Source of the DNA: Peteryoungia wuzhouensis
Lineage (GTDB): Bacteria; Pseudomonadota; Alphaproteobacteria; Rhizobiales; Rhizobiaceae
NCBI RefSeq assembly: GCF_003205195.1
Contig: NZ_QJRY01000005.1
Location: forward strand, 62,001 to 126,000
Reading direction: 5' to 3'
Length of the DNA stretch: 64,000 bases
Of this stretch, positions 1 to 8,125 are shown one piece after another (the first letter of the stretch is position 1; every line of letters begins with the position of its first letter). Both the position numbers and the translations under genes were made by a program. Under the pieces are notes generated by a model, which saw only the letters and a program-made list of their open reading frames with translations, searched no databases and was not told the DNA's origin.

Positions 1-1
1 C

Positions 2-352
2 ATCCAGCGGCCATATCGAGCCGTCGATTCCAGGCCGAAGACTGGCGACATAGTCGCTCATGACGACAGGGCGACCCGCGAACAACAACACGCCTTTGCC
101 GTGCATAGCCAGGACAATGCCCTCGCCTCCCAAGGGCTGGCAACGCTCCGCCGGTTCGGCCCTGCGGATGATGATCCGCCTGTGAGCCCGAATGGCGGGG
201 CGATTGCTCCTGATGATCGGCTTGGTATGAGAGGCGCCCGCATTTCTGCGACTGCGCCTGCGAAAATGGGATTAAGCGGTGACGTTTCGGCGCTTGCCAC
301 CGTGTTCATCGGTGTCTGCCAGGGCATCCAAATCGCGCGTGAAAGCGCCTGA
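2..352 (+). pseudogene. Relic of a beta-ketoadipyl-CoA/acetyl-CoA thiolase, 5' end outside window
   Basis: The open frame reads through from the window edge and matches thiolases in order but with a large internal loss. An early stretch (VDSRPKTGDIVA, then REQQHAFAVHSQDNA) resembles the ISREDQDAFALRSQ region of PcaF-like thiolases. It joins directly to the C-terminal NPNGGAIALGHPLGMSGAR region, here NGGAIAPDDRLGMRGAR, and to the end motif CIGVGQG, here FIGVCQG. Roughly 150 residues are missing between the two blocks. The active-site His of GHP and the Cys of CIG are both replaced, so the product cannot be an active thiolase. It ends 22 bp before etfB. The call rests on motif recognition; an alignment was not run. 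Confidence 0.6.
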
Positions 353-374
353 AAGCATCCGCTGGAGGAAACCT

Positions 375-1121
375 ATGAAGATACTCGTGAGTGTTAAGCG
401 GGTAGTTGATTACAACGTCAAGATCCGCGTGAAGTCGGATGGTTCGGGTGTCGAGCTTGCGAACGTCAAGATGTCGATGAACCCGTTCGACGAGATCTCG
501 GTTGAGGAAGCGCTTCGGCTGAAGGAAGCGGGCAAGGCGTCCGAGGTGATCGTGGTGTCGATCGGCCCGGCCAAGGCCGAGGAGACGCTGCGCACCGGGC
601 TTGCCATGGGTGCCGACCGCGCGATCCTGGTGGAGACCGACGATGTGGTCGAGCCGCTGGCGGTGGCCAAGATCCTCAAGGGCGTGATCGATGCCGAACA
701 GCCGGGCCTTGTGATCACCGGCAAGCAGGCGATCGACGACGATTCGAACCAGACCGGCCAGATGCTGTCGGCCCTGCTGGGCTGGCCGCAGGCGACCTTT
801 GCCTCCAAGCTCGAGATCAAGGACGGCTCGGCCGACGTCACCCGCGAAGTGGATGGCGGCTTGCAGACCATCAATGTCAAGCTGCCGGCCGTGGTCACCT
901 CGGACCTGCGCCTGAACGAGCCGCGTTATGCCTCGCTGCCCAACATCATGAAGGCCAAGAAGAAGCCGCTCGACAAGAAGACACCTGGCGATTTCGGCGT
1001 CGATACCACCGCGCGGCTGAAGGTGTTGAAGACCGAGGAACCGGGCGGCCGCCAGGCCGGCGTCAAGGTCAAGAGCGTCGCGGAGCTGGTGTCCAGCCTG
1101 AAGACCGCTGGCGTGCTGTGA
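375..1121 (+). CDS. etfB: Electron transfer flavoprotein subunit beta
   Basis: Beta subunit of the soluble heterodimeric ETF that collects electrons from acyl-CoA and other flavin dehydrogenases and passes them to ETF-ubiquinone oxidoreductase; it binds AMP structurally. The 248-residue length and the N-terminus [14 protein letters not shown] are typical, as is the internal stretch [25 protein letters not shown]. The ATG at 375 is preceded by GGAGGAA at 364-370; a longer in-frame extension begins inside the thiolase relic and is not used. It is followed 22 bp later by etfA, forming the usual etfBA pair. No partner dehydrogenase or etfD gene is seen here. Confidence 0.97.
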   Translation: MKILVSVKRVVDYNVKIRVKSDGSGVELANVKMSMNPFDEISVEEALRLKEAGKASEVIVVSIGPAKAEETLRTGLAMGADRAILVETDDVVEPLAVAKILKGVIDAEQPGLVITGKQAIDDDSNQTGQMLSALLGWPQATFASKLEIKDGSADVTREVDGGLQTINVKLPAVVTSDLRLNEPRYASLPNIMKAKKKPLDKKTPGDFGVDTTARLKVLKTEEPGGRQAGVKVKSVAELVSSLKTAGVL

Positions 1122-1143
1122 TCGGATAGAAAGGAATTACACC

Positions 1144-2073
1144 ATGACCATTCTTCTCCTGGCAGAACACGACAACGCAACCCTCTCCGACCAGACCGCC
1201 AAGGCGCTGACCGCAGCCGTCAAAATCGGTGGCGATGTGCATGTGCTGGTGGCCGGCTCCGGCGCCAAGGCGGCTGCGGATGCCGCGGCCAAGCTGTCCG
1301 GCGTCTCCAAGGTGCTGCTGGCCGACAGCGCCGATTATGCCAACAGCCTTGCCGAACCGCTGGCGGCGCTGGTGGTCTCGCTGGCTGGCAGCTACGACAC
1401 CATCATCGCGGCTGCGACCGCGACCGGCAAGAATGTCATGCCGCGGGTTGCCGCCCTGCTTGACGTCATGCAGGTCTCCGAGATCATCGAGGTGGTCTCC
1501 GCCGACACGTTCAAGCGCCCGATCTATGCCGGCAACGCCATCCAGACGGTACAGTCGTCAGATGCCAAGAAGGTCATCACGGTGCGCACCGCCTCGTTTG
1601 CGGCAGCCACCGAGGGCGGCTCGGCATCGGTCGAGAGCGTCGCGGCCGTGGCCAATCCCGGCCTGTCAAGCCATGTCTCCGACGCGCTGTCCTCGTCCGA
1701 CCGCCCGGAACTGACCTCGGCGAAGATCATCGTGTCGGGCGGCCGTGCGCTGGGTTCGTCGGAGAAGTTCCAGCAGGTGATCCTGCCGCTCGCCGACAAG
1801 CTGGGGGCCGCCGTCGGTGCCAGCCGCGCCGCCGTCGATGCCGGCTATGCGCCGAACGACTGGCAGGTCGGCCAGACCGGCAAGGTGGTCGCTCCCGACC
1901 TCTACATCGCCTGCGGCATCTCGGGCGCGATCCAGCATCTCGCCGGCATGAAGGATTCGAAGGTGATCGTCGCCATCAACAAGGACGAGGAGGCCCCGAT
2001 CTTCCAGGTCGCCGACTTCGGCCTCGTCGCCGATCTCTTCGATGCCATCCCGGAACTGGAAAAGGCGTTGTGA
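1144..2073 (+). CDS. etfA: Electron transfer flavoprotein subunit alpha
   Basis: Alpha subunit of ETF, carrying most of the FAD-binding site. The 309 residues have the variable N-terminal domain and the conserved C-terminal FAD domain from about residue 190: [12 protein letters not shown], the [11 protein letters not shown] stretch, the [20 protein letters not shown] segment, and the end [15 protein letters not shown]. These are the classical signatures of the family. A ribosome-binding site (AAAGGAA) precedes the ATG. It forms an operon with etfB. A gap of about 470 bp without a convincing gene follows. Confidence 0.97.
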   Translation: MTILLLAEHDNATLSDQTAKALTAAVKIGGDVHVLVAGSGAKAAADAAAKLSGVSKVLLADSADYANSLAEPLAALVVSLAGSYDTIIAAATATGKNVMPRVAALLDVMQVSEIIEVVSADTFKRPIYAGNAIQTVQSSDAKKVITVRTASFAAATEGGSASVESVAAVANPGLSSHVSDALSSSDRPELTSAKIIVSGGRALGSSEKFQQVILPLADKLGAAVGASRAAVDAGYAPNDWQVGQTGKVVAPDLYIACGISGAIQHLAGMKDSKVIVAINKDEEAPIFQVADFGLVADLFDAIPELEKAL

Positions 2074-2546
2074 TGGCGTACACATGACCTGTCCTGTGAT
2101 GAGAAGAGCGGTCCTGGAGTTTCGCCCGATCGCCCCCGCTGTCAAAAATCGCGCTTGTCGCACATTTTCGGGCTCCACCGTATGTTGACCATCGGCATGG
2201 AATTTGCCGCTCCGAAAGTTGCGGAGCGAACCATGATTTTGAATGCGGCGGTCTTTCCGCAAGCCGCTTAACGGCGAACCCTTGTTGTCGCCGAACAGGA
2301 TCGGGACGGACGGGGCCAATACCTTGCCGTCAACGATCAAAGCGGCCGTTGATGATGGGCTTCTCCATCCGGACCTCGTCCACTCTGTCACCAAGCACCT
2401 CCAGCAAGGCATCGAAAGTGACCGTGCCAGGATAAAGAAGAACATGCCGAAGATCGGTGGCTTCCAATCCTGCAACACGGCGCGGCCAACCATCGCGGGT
2501 CAGGCCCCGTTTAAGGCATGGCCAAACGCTGAACCGGCGAGCCGCC
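2074..2546. other. Gap without a supported gene
   Basis: No reading frame here is convincing on either strand; the long minus-strand frame covering this stretch runs on antisense through etfA and has no recognisable domain. The only notable element is the left copy of a diverged inverted repeat at 2437-2469 (see that entry). The region may hold decayed sequence. Confidence 0.5.
2437..2469 (-). repeat. Left copy of a diverged 33-bp inverted repeat flanking the ddl module
   Basis: Read on the minus strand, this stretch matches 5613-5645 on the plus strand at 29 of 33 positions. It begins GATTGGAAGC and contains CCGATCTT and GGCATGTT. Weaker resemblance continues downstream for about 30 bases (shared TTTCGATG/CTCTCGATG-like ends). 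The two copies bracket the GntR/C39/Ddl genes in opposite orientation. The nature of the repeat is not recognised. Confidence 0.6.
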
Positions 2547-3215
2547 TTAGCTCGACGGGGCGGCCGCGCTGAGCTTACGACTTCCTTCAATCAAATGAAG
2601 CTGCAAAATCGCACTTGCAGCGTCGATATTCCGATCTCTGCAAGCCTTTAGCAGAGCGCGGTGCTCCTCCTGCGATTGCTGCTCATAGTCCAAGCTGGAT
2701 AGCAACACCCGCACGTAGCGGTCGGCTGCATCATGGTGGGTAGCAATGAGGCCGATAAGCCGCTCATTTTGACACGCACCGTAAAGTGTCATGTGGAACT
2801 GCTTATTCAGCGTCCCCCAACGCCCCACATCCGTCTCAGCGTCGATCTTGGCAAGAAGCGTTGCAGCCCTATCCAAATCGGCTGTCGTCAGCCCTGCATA
2901 TGACTGGCGCAAGGCTTCCGTCTCAAGCAGCGAGCGAATGGAATAGATCTCTGCAATCTCCCTGGCATCCATCCTTGCCACGAAAGCGCCCTTTGTCGGG
3001 TGAATGGTTACGAGGCCCTCGCTTTCCAGAAGCCTCAAGGCATCACGCACAGGCATGCGGCTGAAACCAAATCGTGCGGCGAGCTCGTCTTGCCGCAGAA
3101 CGACGCCACTGCGAAGCTCTCCACCGGAAATCGCTTCCCTGAGAACGCTTGCGATACGATCCGCCACGGTCTCCGGCCGAATGGTTTCAACATTTACTGC
3201 GGTGAATTCGTTCAT
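2547..3215 (-). CDS. GntR-family transcriptional regulator, FadR/FCD subfamily
   Basis: A 222-residue regulator with an N-terminal winged helix-turn-helix at about residues 15-75 (DELAARFGFSRMPVRDALRLLE, then GLVTIHPTKGAFVA) and a C-terminal all-helical FCD ligand domain at about 85-205 (EIYSIRSLLETEALR, and a later histidine in QFHMTLYGAC typical of metal-binding FCD pockets). The ATG at 3215 follows a GGAAAGG sequence. It is divergent from the C39-like peptidase/ddl pair, and a perfect palindrome lies in the shared promoter region. Autoregulation and control of the neighbouring pair are therefore likely. The ligand is unknown. Confidence 0.9.
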   Translation of the reverse strand: MNEFTAVNVETIRPETVADRIASVLREAISGGELRSGVVLRQDELAARFGFSRMPVRDALRLLESEGLVTIHPTKGAFVARMDAREIAEIYSIRSLLETEALRQSYAGLTTADLDRAATLLAKIDAETDVGRWGTLNKQFHMTLYGACQNERLIGLIATHHDAADRYVRVLLSSLDYEQQSQEEHRALLKACRDRNIDAASAILQLHLIEGSRKLSAAAPSS

Positions 3216-3261
3216 GCCCAGCCTTTCCTAGACAGCAATCTTCTTGATCATGTCAGCGAAT

Positions 3262-3278
3262 CTCGTATACGAGTATAC
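3262..3278. promoter_or_regulatory. Probable GntR operator in the divergent promoter
   Basis: CTCGTATACGAG at 3262-3273 is a perfect 12-bp palindrome. It overlaps a second GTATAC, so the motif GTATAC-GA-GTATAC spans 3265-3278. FCD-type GntR regulators commonly bind short palindromes with a T-GT-AC-A core. It lies 47 bp from the regulator start and about 21 bp from the start of the C39-like gene. The assignment is inferred from position and symmetry. Confidence 0.6.
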
Positions 3279-3298
3279 CCATGTAGGAGATTTTTGCT

Positions 3299-3919
3299 TT
3301 GTCTTTATCATCTGGGTCGGTGCCTTATTTCAGCCAGTGGGAGACGCCCGAGATGACGTTGCCCGTGCTTGCCGAAGGATCTGCGGCGCTCTTACGCGAT
3401 CCGCTCTGGCGGCAGTCGGGCGCCGAGACGGTCGAGGACTATGCGCGCTGGGCCGTCAATGTCTGCGGCATGGCCTGCCTGAAGATGATCCTGGCGGCGC
3501 GCGGCGAGCTGCATCCGACGCTTGCTCTCGCCGGCGCCTGCACTGCCTATGGCGGCTATGTCGTCAACGAGCTCGACGCCTCGATCAAGGGGCTGATCTA
3601 TGCGCCCTTCGTGACTTATGTGCGCGAACGCTTCGGGCTCTCTGCGGAGATGATGACGGATGTCGCGACAGGGAACATTCCGGGGCTGCTTACCGCCCGT
3701 CCATTCTTCATCGCTTCGGTCAATAGCGGCATCCGTTGGCCGGAACGCCTGCCGCCTTCGAAGGGCGGACATCTCGTTCTGGTGACGGCGGCCTCGCCTG
3801 AGACGATCCGTTTCCACAATCCATCCGGGCACGATGCTGCGAGCCAGGCAAATGTGACGCTGCCGCTTGCTGTCTTCGACCGGTTCTTCGCCAATCGCGG
3901 TATCGCGGTCGGTTTCTGA
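3299..3919 (+). CDS. C39-like (papain-fold) peptidase family protein
   Basis: A 206-residue cytoplasmic protein with no signal peptide or membrane segment. It opens VPYFSQWETPE, with Gln13 placed as an oxyanion residue. It then has VCGMACLKM with candidate nucleophile Cys56, KGGHLVLVTA with His158, and FHNPSGH with Asn174, the order of a C39_2-type catalytic triad. The TTG at 3299 is chosen because AGGAGA lies at 3285-3290 with ideal spacing; the next option is a GTG at 3320. It is followed 35 bp later by a D-Ala-D-Ala ligase-like gene, suggesting a joint role in making and trimming or hydrolysing a small peptide. Substrate unknown. Confidence 0.75.
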   Translation: MSLSSGSVPYFSQWETPEMTLPVLAEGSAALLRDPLWRQSGAETVEDYARWAVNVCGMACLKMILAARGELHPTLALAGACTAYGGYVVNELDASIKGLIYAPFVTYVRERFGLSAEMMTDVATGNIPGLLTARPFFIASVNSGIRWPERLPPSKGGHLVLVTAASPETIRFHNPSGHDAASQANVTLPLAVFDRFFANRGIAVGF

Positions 3920-3954
3920 CACCAAATTCGACACCAAGTCCTTTTGGAGGCTTC

Positions 3955-5028
3955 ATGACATCTTCCCGCGGCAAGCTGCGCATCGCCGTTCTCTTCGGTG
4001 GCCGCTCGGCTGAACACGACGTCTCCATCATGTCGGCGACGAATGTGATCGGGGCGCTGGAGCCTTCAAAATACGAGGCCGTGCCGATCTTCGTGACGCG
4101 GGAAGGCGAATGGCTGCGTAGCCGCTTCGAGAACGGCGTGCTCGCCAGGCCGGAAAGCGGCACCGAAATCGCGCTGGTGCCCGGCGGGCGCGGGCGAATG
4201 ATCGCGATTGACGGCGGTCGGATGAGCGATGCCGGGAAGATCGATGTTCTCTTCCCCGTTCTACACGGCATTTTTGGTGAGGACGGCTCGGTACAGGGGC
4301 AAGCGGACGTGGCCCGCGTACCGCTCGTCGGTTGCGGCATCCTGGGTTCGGCAACAGCGCTCGACAAGGATATCGCCAAGCAGCTGCTGCGAGCGGCAGG
4401 GCTGCCGGTAGCGCGGGCTGTGACCGTGCATGCGGATCGGGCGCCGTCCTTCCACACGCTTGAGAGCGCGTTGGGATTGCCGCTGTTCATCAAGCCGGCA
4501 TGTCAGGGGTCTTCCGTCGGCGTGAGCAAGGTCTGCAGCAGCCAGGATTTTGGGCCGGCGCTCGCGGAAGCGTTCAAGTATGACCGCAAGTTGCTTGCTG
4601 AAGAGTTCATCCGCGGCCGCGAGATCGAGTGCAGCGTGCTCGAGGACACCAGGGGCGGGTTGTTCGTGTCCCGTCCCGGCGAGATCATCCCGGCCGAAAG
4701 CCACGGCTTCTATAGCTACGATGCGAAATATATCGACGAGCATGGCGCAGCGCTGAAGGTTCCGGCGGAGCTTCCGGCAGACGTCGAGGCGAAGATCCGC
4801 GAGACCGCAGCGCTTGCCTTCCGGGCGCTCGGTTGCGACGGAATGGCGCGCGTCGACTTCTTCCTGACCGAGGACATGAGCTTCCTGATCAACGAGGTGA
4901 ACACTATTCCGGGATTCACTGATATCAGTATGTATTCGAAGGCGATGGCGGCAAGCGGCATCAGCTACCCTGCGATAGTCGACCGGCTCGTCGAGCACGG
5001 TCTTGCGCGCGCTGGCCTCAGGGTGTGA
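3955..5028 (+). CDS. ddl: D-alanine--D-alanine ligase family protein (ATP-grasp)
   Basis: A 357-residue ATP-grasp ligase that joins two D-amino acids using ATP. The N-terminal domain has VLFGGRSAEHDVSIMSA, the Ddl signature. HGIFGEDGSVQG follows, then the ATP-grasp core at about residues 140-330 (LPLFIKPACQGSSVGVSKV, EEFIRGREIECSVLE, SYDAKYIDEH). Metal-binding MARVDFFLTED and NEVNTIPGFTDISMYSK close the domain. The omega-loop Tyr-Asp of SYDAKY is retained, as in true D-Ala-D-Ala ligases. Sited outside any dcw division cluster and paired with a C39-like peptidase and GntR regulator, it is probably an accessory paralog. Confidence 0.9.
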   Translation: MTSSRGKLRIAVLFGGRSAEHDVSIMSATNVIGALEPSKYEAVPIFVTREGEWLRSRFENGVLARPESGTEIALVPGGRGRMIAIDGGRMSDAGKIDVLFPVLHGIFGEDGSVQGQADVARVPLVGCGILGSATALDKDIAKQLLRAAGLPVARAVTVHADRAPSFHTLESALGLPLFIKPACQGSSVGVSKVCSSQDFGPALAEAFKYDRKLLAEEFIRGREIECSVLEDTRGGLFVSRPGEIIPAESHGFYSYDAKYIDEHGAALKVPAELPADVEAKIRETAALAFRALGCDGMARVDFFLTEDMSFLINEVNTIPGFTDISMYSKAMAASGISYPAIVDRLVEHGLARAGLRV

Positions 5029-5727
5029 TTTGGGATGGAATAAGGACCCGGCATTTGGGGTAATCGGAGTCCAAACGGGGTCTGTGGCAATCCAGCTGAC
5101 ATCACGGCGCCATGACAATCGTTGCGTCGAAAAAATCAAGTTTCCCGCGCTCGTAGTTTTGCCGCTTGACCGGTTTGAGCCTGGTGATCTGTCCCCCAGT
5201 TTGGCCGTTCGACCACATCGAAGTTATCGCGTTCTGAACTACTTCCCGGTAGCCGACAACACCGCGCCCGTAACTTCATCGGCCAAGAGCGCGCGGGGAA
5301 TGGGAGTGGGGTCCGGGCCAGATGACGTATAGGCGTCCGCTTCGGCGCCGAGTGCGAACGGCGCGGCTGAACGTTCACCGCTGTGAAACTTGGTATGCGA
5401 GACGCGACCGGCATGCCAGCGTCAGGCGAACAAAATGGCTCCGGCTTCGTGCACCGCGCCAGTTGCGCGATGCCAAGCTCCGATCTGCTCTTCTTGGTCC
5501 GCGATTCGACTCCCTTCAGAGCGGGAGACGAGAGGCGCCCGAGCAGATCATTCTGATCATTGACGGTCACTCGCCGAAGAAGCCAAAGCCTTTTCCGCGT
5601 GCTGTATTGACTGATTGGAAGCAGCCGATCTTGGGCATGTTTTTCGTCACCCGAAAGTGTTCGCTCTCGATGTCTTATAGCTACGCTACATCGGGAGCGG
5701 AATTTCGACGGTCGTGGTCACAGGTCG
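5029..5727. other. Gap of about 700 bp without a supported gene
   Basis: Several frames are open but have no recognisable domain, and their composition does not favour one strand. The stretch holds two elements repeated elsewhere in the window: the right copy of the 33-bp inverted repeat (5613-5645) and a roughly 38-bp stretch at 5499-5537 that resembles 28428-28465 beside a broken integrase. It probably represents the scar of past insertions. Confidence 0.5.
5613..5645 (+). repeat. Right copy of the diverged 33-bp inverted repeat
   Basis: Matches the minus strand of 2437-2469 at 29 of 33 positions. In one frame both copies read LEA-(T/A)-DL-(R/G)-HV and in another DWK-(P/Q)-PI-(F/L)-GMFF, so they may derive from a common coding sequence; neither frame could be assigned to a family. 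Confidence 0.6.
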
Positions 5728-6624
5728 TTAAACAGAAAAGTTTGCGACACGCCCCACCGCTTCGATAGCCTCTCGGTAAGGTGTCGTGGGACGGCCGAGC
5801 AATGCCCGCAACTGGCGGCCATGGTCTTCCAGTTCACGCCTGGATGCGGCGACGTCCGACTCCGCAATCAGTTCGGCCAGGCTATCTGGAAGTCCCATGC
5901 CGATAAGTGCCTGCTTGAACTTTGCCTTGGGCATATCCTGATAGGTGACTGGTCTGCCCGCCGCTGAGGCGATTGTGTTTGCCAGGTCGGCCAGGTCGTA
6001 GCTCTCGTCGCCGGCCAGCTCATAAACTCGCCCCTCCTGACCATCCAAGGTCAGAACGACAGAATCCGCCGCTGCATAGTCAGCGCGTGTGGCCGACGAA
6101 AAGCGCCCCAGTCCCGCGCTGCCAATCACTGCACCATATTGAAGTGCCGGCGGCACGGAAAGCGTGTGGTTCTCCACATACCAGCCGTGACGGAGGAGAA
6201 CGAACGGCAGACCCGAGGTCCGCAACGCCGCTTCGGTAAGGATATGATCTTCGCCGAGGCCGGACGTCGCTTGGTCGGCATGAAGCAAGCTCGTATAGGC
6301 AACCAGGCCGACATTGGCCGCCTTTGCGGCATTGATGACGTTGTGATGCTGGGCAACCCGGTTGGCTCCCGCGGTAGATGAGATCATCAGCAGCCGATCG
6401 ATACCTTCAAATGCTGATGACAAGCTTTCGGGGCGGGAATAATCGGCAACGCGGATCTCGACGCCGCGCGCGCTGAAATGCTTCGCCATCTCATGATCGG
6501 GCGACCGGACGCCCGCCACGATGCTGTTGGCCGGCACCCGATTTAATAGCTCCTCGATAACGAGGCGTCCAAGCTCGCCGGTCGATCCGGTAACGAACAG
6601 CCTGGGCTGAGTGTGATACGTCAT
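5728..6624 (-). CDS. NmrA-like NAD(P)-binding oxidoreductase, QorB type
   Basis: A 298-residue atypical short-chain dehydrogenase. The N-terminal Rossmann motif GSTGELG lies near residue 13. Further support comes from DYSRPESLSSAFEGIDRLLMIS and YTSLLHA, and from LPFVLLRHGWYVEN, which is characteristic of NmrA/QorB (NADPH:quinone oxidoreductase 2, YtfG) proteins. The ATG at 6624 has AAGGA 11 bases upstream; the TTG at 6633 lies too close to that site. It shares direction with the VOC gene 59 bp upstream and both are divergent from a MarR regulator, a common arrangement for quinone/electrophile stress genes. Confidence 0.85.
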   Translation of the reverse strand: MTYHTQPRLFVTGSTGELGRLVIEELLNRVPANSIVAGVRSPDHEMAKHFSARGVEIRVADYSRPESLSSAFEGIDRLLMISSTAGANRVAQHHNVINAAKAANVGLVAYTSLLHADQATSGLGEDHILTEAALRTSGLPFVLLRHGWYVENHTLSVPPALQYGAVIGSAGLGRFSSATRADYAAADSVVLTLDGQEGRVYELAGDESYDLADLANTIASAAGRPVTYQDMPKAKFKQALIGMGLPDSLAELIAESDVAASRRELEDHGRQLRALLGRPTTPYREAIEAVGRVANFSV

Positions 6625-6682
6625 TGCAATCAATATCCTTCTACGTCGTCAGAACAGTCTGAATGAGGGTGTTTTCTCGCGC

Positions 6683-7051
6683 TTAGCGTTGTGCAGTGTG
6701 AAAGGTGATGGCGTAACCATCGGGATCGCTGGCCACGAAAAATCTGCCGAACGGGCCATCGCTCAGCGGGCTCAGGATCTTCCCACCGCGCTCGGCGATC
6801 AGGTCGTGGAAGGCGTTCGCGTCGTCGCAGGCAACCCATAACACCATGCCGGTTCCCAAGGGGCCGTTTTCAGGCAGTGGCCGTAGAGGTTCGCGCAGTG
6901 CCAGAGCAATCGGCCTGGTGGTGAAAACGACCGCGCCCGGCGGGTTTCGGTCTGCTGCGGTGAAGCCGAACACGTCCTTGTAGAACGCCACGGAGATTGC
7001 GAGGTCACGAACCTGCAACGCGATGAAGGATGGTCCGATCGGTGTTGTCAT
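6683..7051 (-). CDS. VOC-superfamily protein (glyoxalase/bleomycin-resistance fold)
   Basis: A 122-residue protein with the paired beta-alpha-beta-beta-beta modules of the vicinal oxygen chelate fold. The opening FIALQVRDLAISVAFYKDVFGF and the closing FGRFFVASDPDGYAITFHTA are typical. The exact substrate cannot be read from the sequence. It lies upstream of the QorB-like gene on the same strand, with its start 56 bp from the divergent marR start, so the intergenic MarR sites probably control it. Confidence 0.85.
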   Translation of the reverse strand: MTTPIGPSFIALQVRDLAISVAFYKDVFGFTAADRNPPGAVVFTTRPIALALREPLRPLPENGPLGTGMVLWVACDDANAFHDLIAERGGKILSPLSDGPFGRFFVASDPDGYAITFHTAQR

Positions 7052-7070
7052 TTTGAATGCTCCGTTATAT

Positions 7071-7108
7071 TATCAGGTTCCTTACATTTAATATCAGGAA
7101 CCTGATAT
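7071..7108. promoter_or_regulatory. MarR operator overlapping the marR ribosome-binding site and start codon
   Basis: ATATCAGG-AA-CCTGATAT at 7091-7108 has two perfect 8-bp arms. A half copy, TATCAGGTTCC, sits at 7071-7081. The marR start codon at 7107 lies inside the last arm, and its AGGAA ribosome-binding site forms the centre. A bound repressor would cover the translation start of its own gene as well as the divergent promoter. Binding by this MarR is inferred. Confidence 0.7.
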
Positions 7109-7556
7109 GTCAACGCGTAAAATTGACCCTTCTAGCGGAGAGGTCTGGATCGGCTACAGTTTGAAAATCGTGCAACATCGTCTGCGGCAGCGGTTGGAGG
7201 TGGAACTGGCCGCAACGGGCGTCTCCGCGGCGCAGAACGCTGTGCTGCTTGCCATCGGCAACAACCCGCAGATTTCTAATGCTTCCCTGGCACGCGCTGC
7301 CTTCGTGACGCCGCAGTCCATGCAGGGCATGCTTGTGACGCTCGAGCGAGACGGGTTCATTGTGCGCACGCCGCATCCCGAACACGGGCGGATCATCATG
7401 ACGGAACTGACGGAAAAAGGTAAAGCGGCAGCACAGGCCGGCACGATCGCGGCCGAGACTGTCGAGCGGCAGATGCTCGCCGACCTGACCGACGAGGAGG
7501 TGAAGCTGCTGGGAGACCTTCTGCGACGCTGTGCTGATGCGCTTGAGGGGGACTGA
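7107..7556 (+). CDS. MarR-family transcriptional regulator
   Basis: A 149-residue winged-helix repressor. The core is at about residues 30-110: SAAQNAVLLAIGNNPQIS, ASLARAAFVTPQSMQGMLVTLE (recognition helix), DGFIVRTPHPEHGRIIMTELTEKG (wing). No cysteine-based redox switch is evident. It is divergent from the VOC and QorB-like genes, whose products suggest an electrophile or quinone inducer. Its start codon lies within the putative operator. Confidence 0.92.
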   Translation: MSTRKIDPSSGEVWIGYSLKIVQHRLRQRLEVELAATGVSAAQNAVLLAIGNNPQISNASLARAAFVTPQSMQGMLVTLERDGFIVRTPHPEHGRIIMTELTEKGKAAAQAGTIAAETVERQMLADLTDEEVKLLGDLLRRCADALEGD

Positions 7557-7559
7557 GCC

Positions 7560-8003
7560 ATGGCGTTGGTGGGTATCGCATCGGCCACCATGTCCGCGGA
7601 GGACGCTATGGAGGCTTTGCACAGCTTGGGCACGGCAAGCATATCGCGGTGAAGTCTCTGAAAAAGGGCGATTGGTTTGCCTGCTACTCCCCGCGAGGGA
7701 ATCGGAGAAGGCGAGGTGGTGAAGGCGTTCACTTCCATCGGCCGTGTGACATCGGATGCACCTTATCGGGCCGAGCAGACGATGAACTTCAATCCATATC
7801 GGGTTGATGTGGAATACCTGAAGAACGCCGAGTACGCTCCGATCAGCCCGCTTCTGGACAGGCTCAGACTGACTCGTGATCATGGCATCCATTGGGGGGG
7901 CATGGCAATGCGTGGGCCTAAGCGCAGACTTGATGAAGAAGACATGAGACTGATCGCGGAAGCGATGGGCGTTCTCAGGAAGTTTGAGCCTTTACGAGAC
8001 TAA
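7560..8003 (+). pseudogene. EVE-domain (UPF0310-type) protein gene broken by two frameshifts
   Basis: Three frames together give one EVE-domain protein. The ATG at 7560 reads ALVGIASATM. A second frame supplies GGFAQLGHGKHIAVKSLKKGD and WFACYSPR. A third, open to 8003, supplies EGIGEGEVVKAFTSIGRV and the end APISPLLDRLRLTRDHGIHWG. Intact relatives carry these blocks in this order in a single frame. The breaks lie near 7590 and 7690. EVE domains bind modified bases or RNA and often accompany defence genes, but none is seen here. A sequencing error could mimic the breaks. Confidence 0.65.
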
Positions 8004-8125
8004 CATCGCGCCGACATTTGCTGCGAAGAACCATTCCGAACTGCAGGTTACGGATTTGGTGGTAGGCAAAAGACGCTGACAAGATAGCCCGTCCCGCTTC
8101 TCTCACGCTCGCGGCTCCGCGAAAC

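Noticed and set aside
1666..2493. Long minus-strand open frame over etfA and the following gap
   Set aside because: It runs antisense through a certain gene, its composition is that of a shadow frame, and no domain is recognisable.
2437..2590. Possible C-terminal fragment of a LysR regulator (DWKPPIFGMFF)
   Set aside because: The second repeat copy is conserved equally well in another frame, and no further LysR features line up, so only a repeat of unknown origin is reported.
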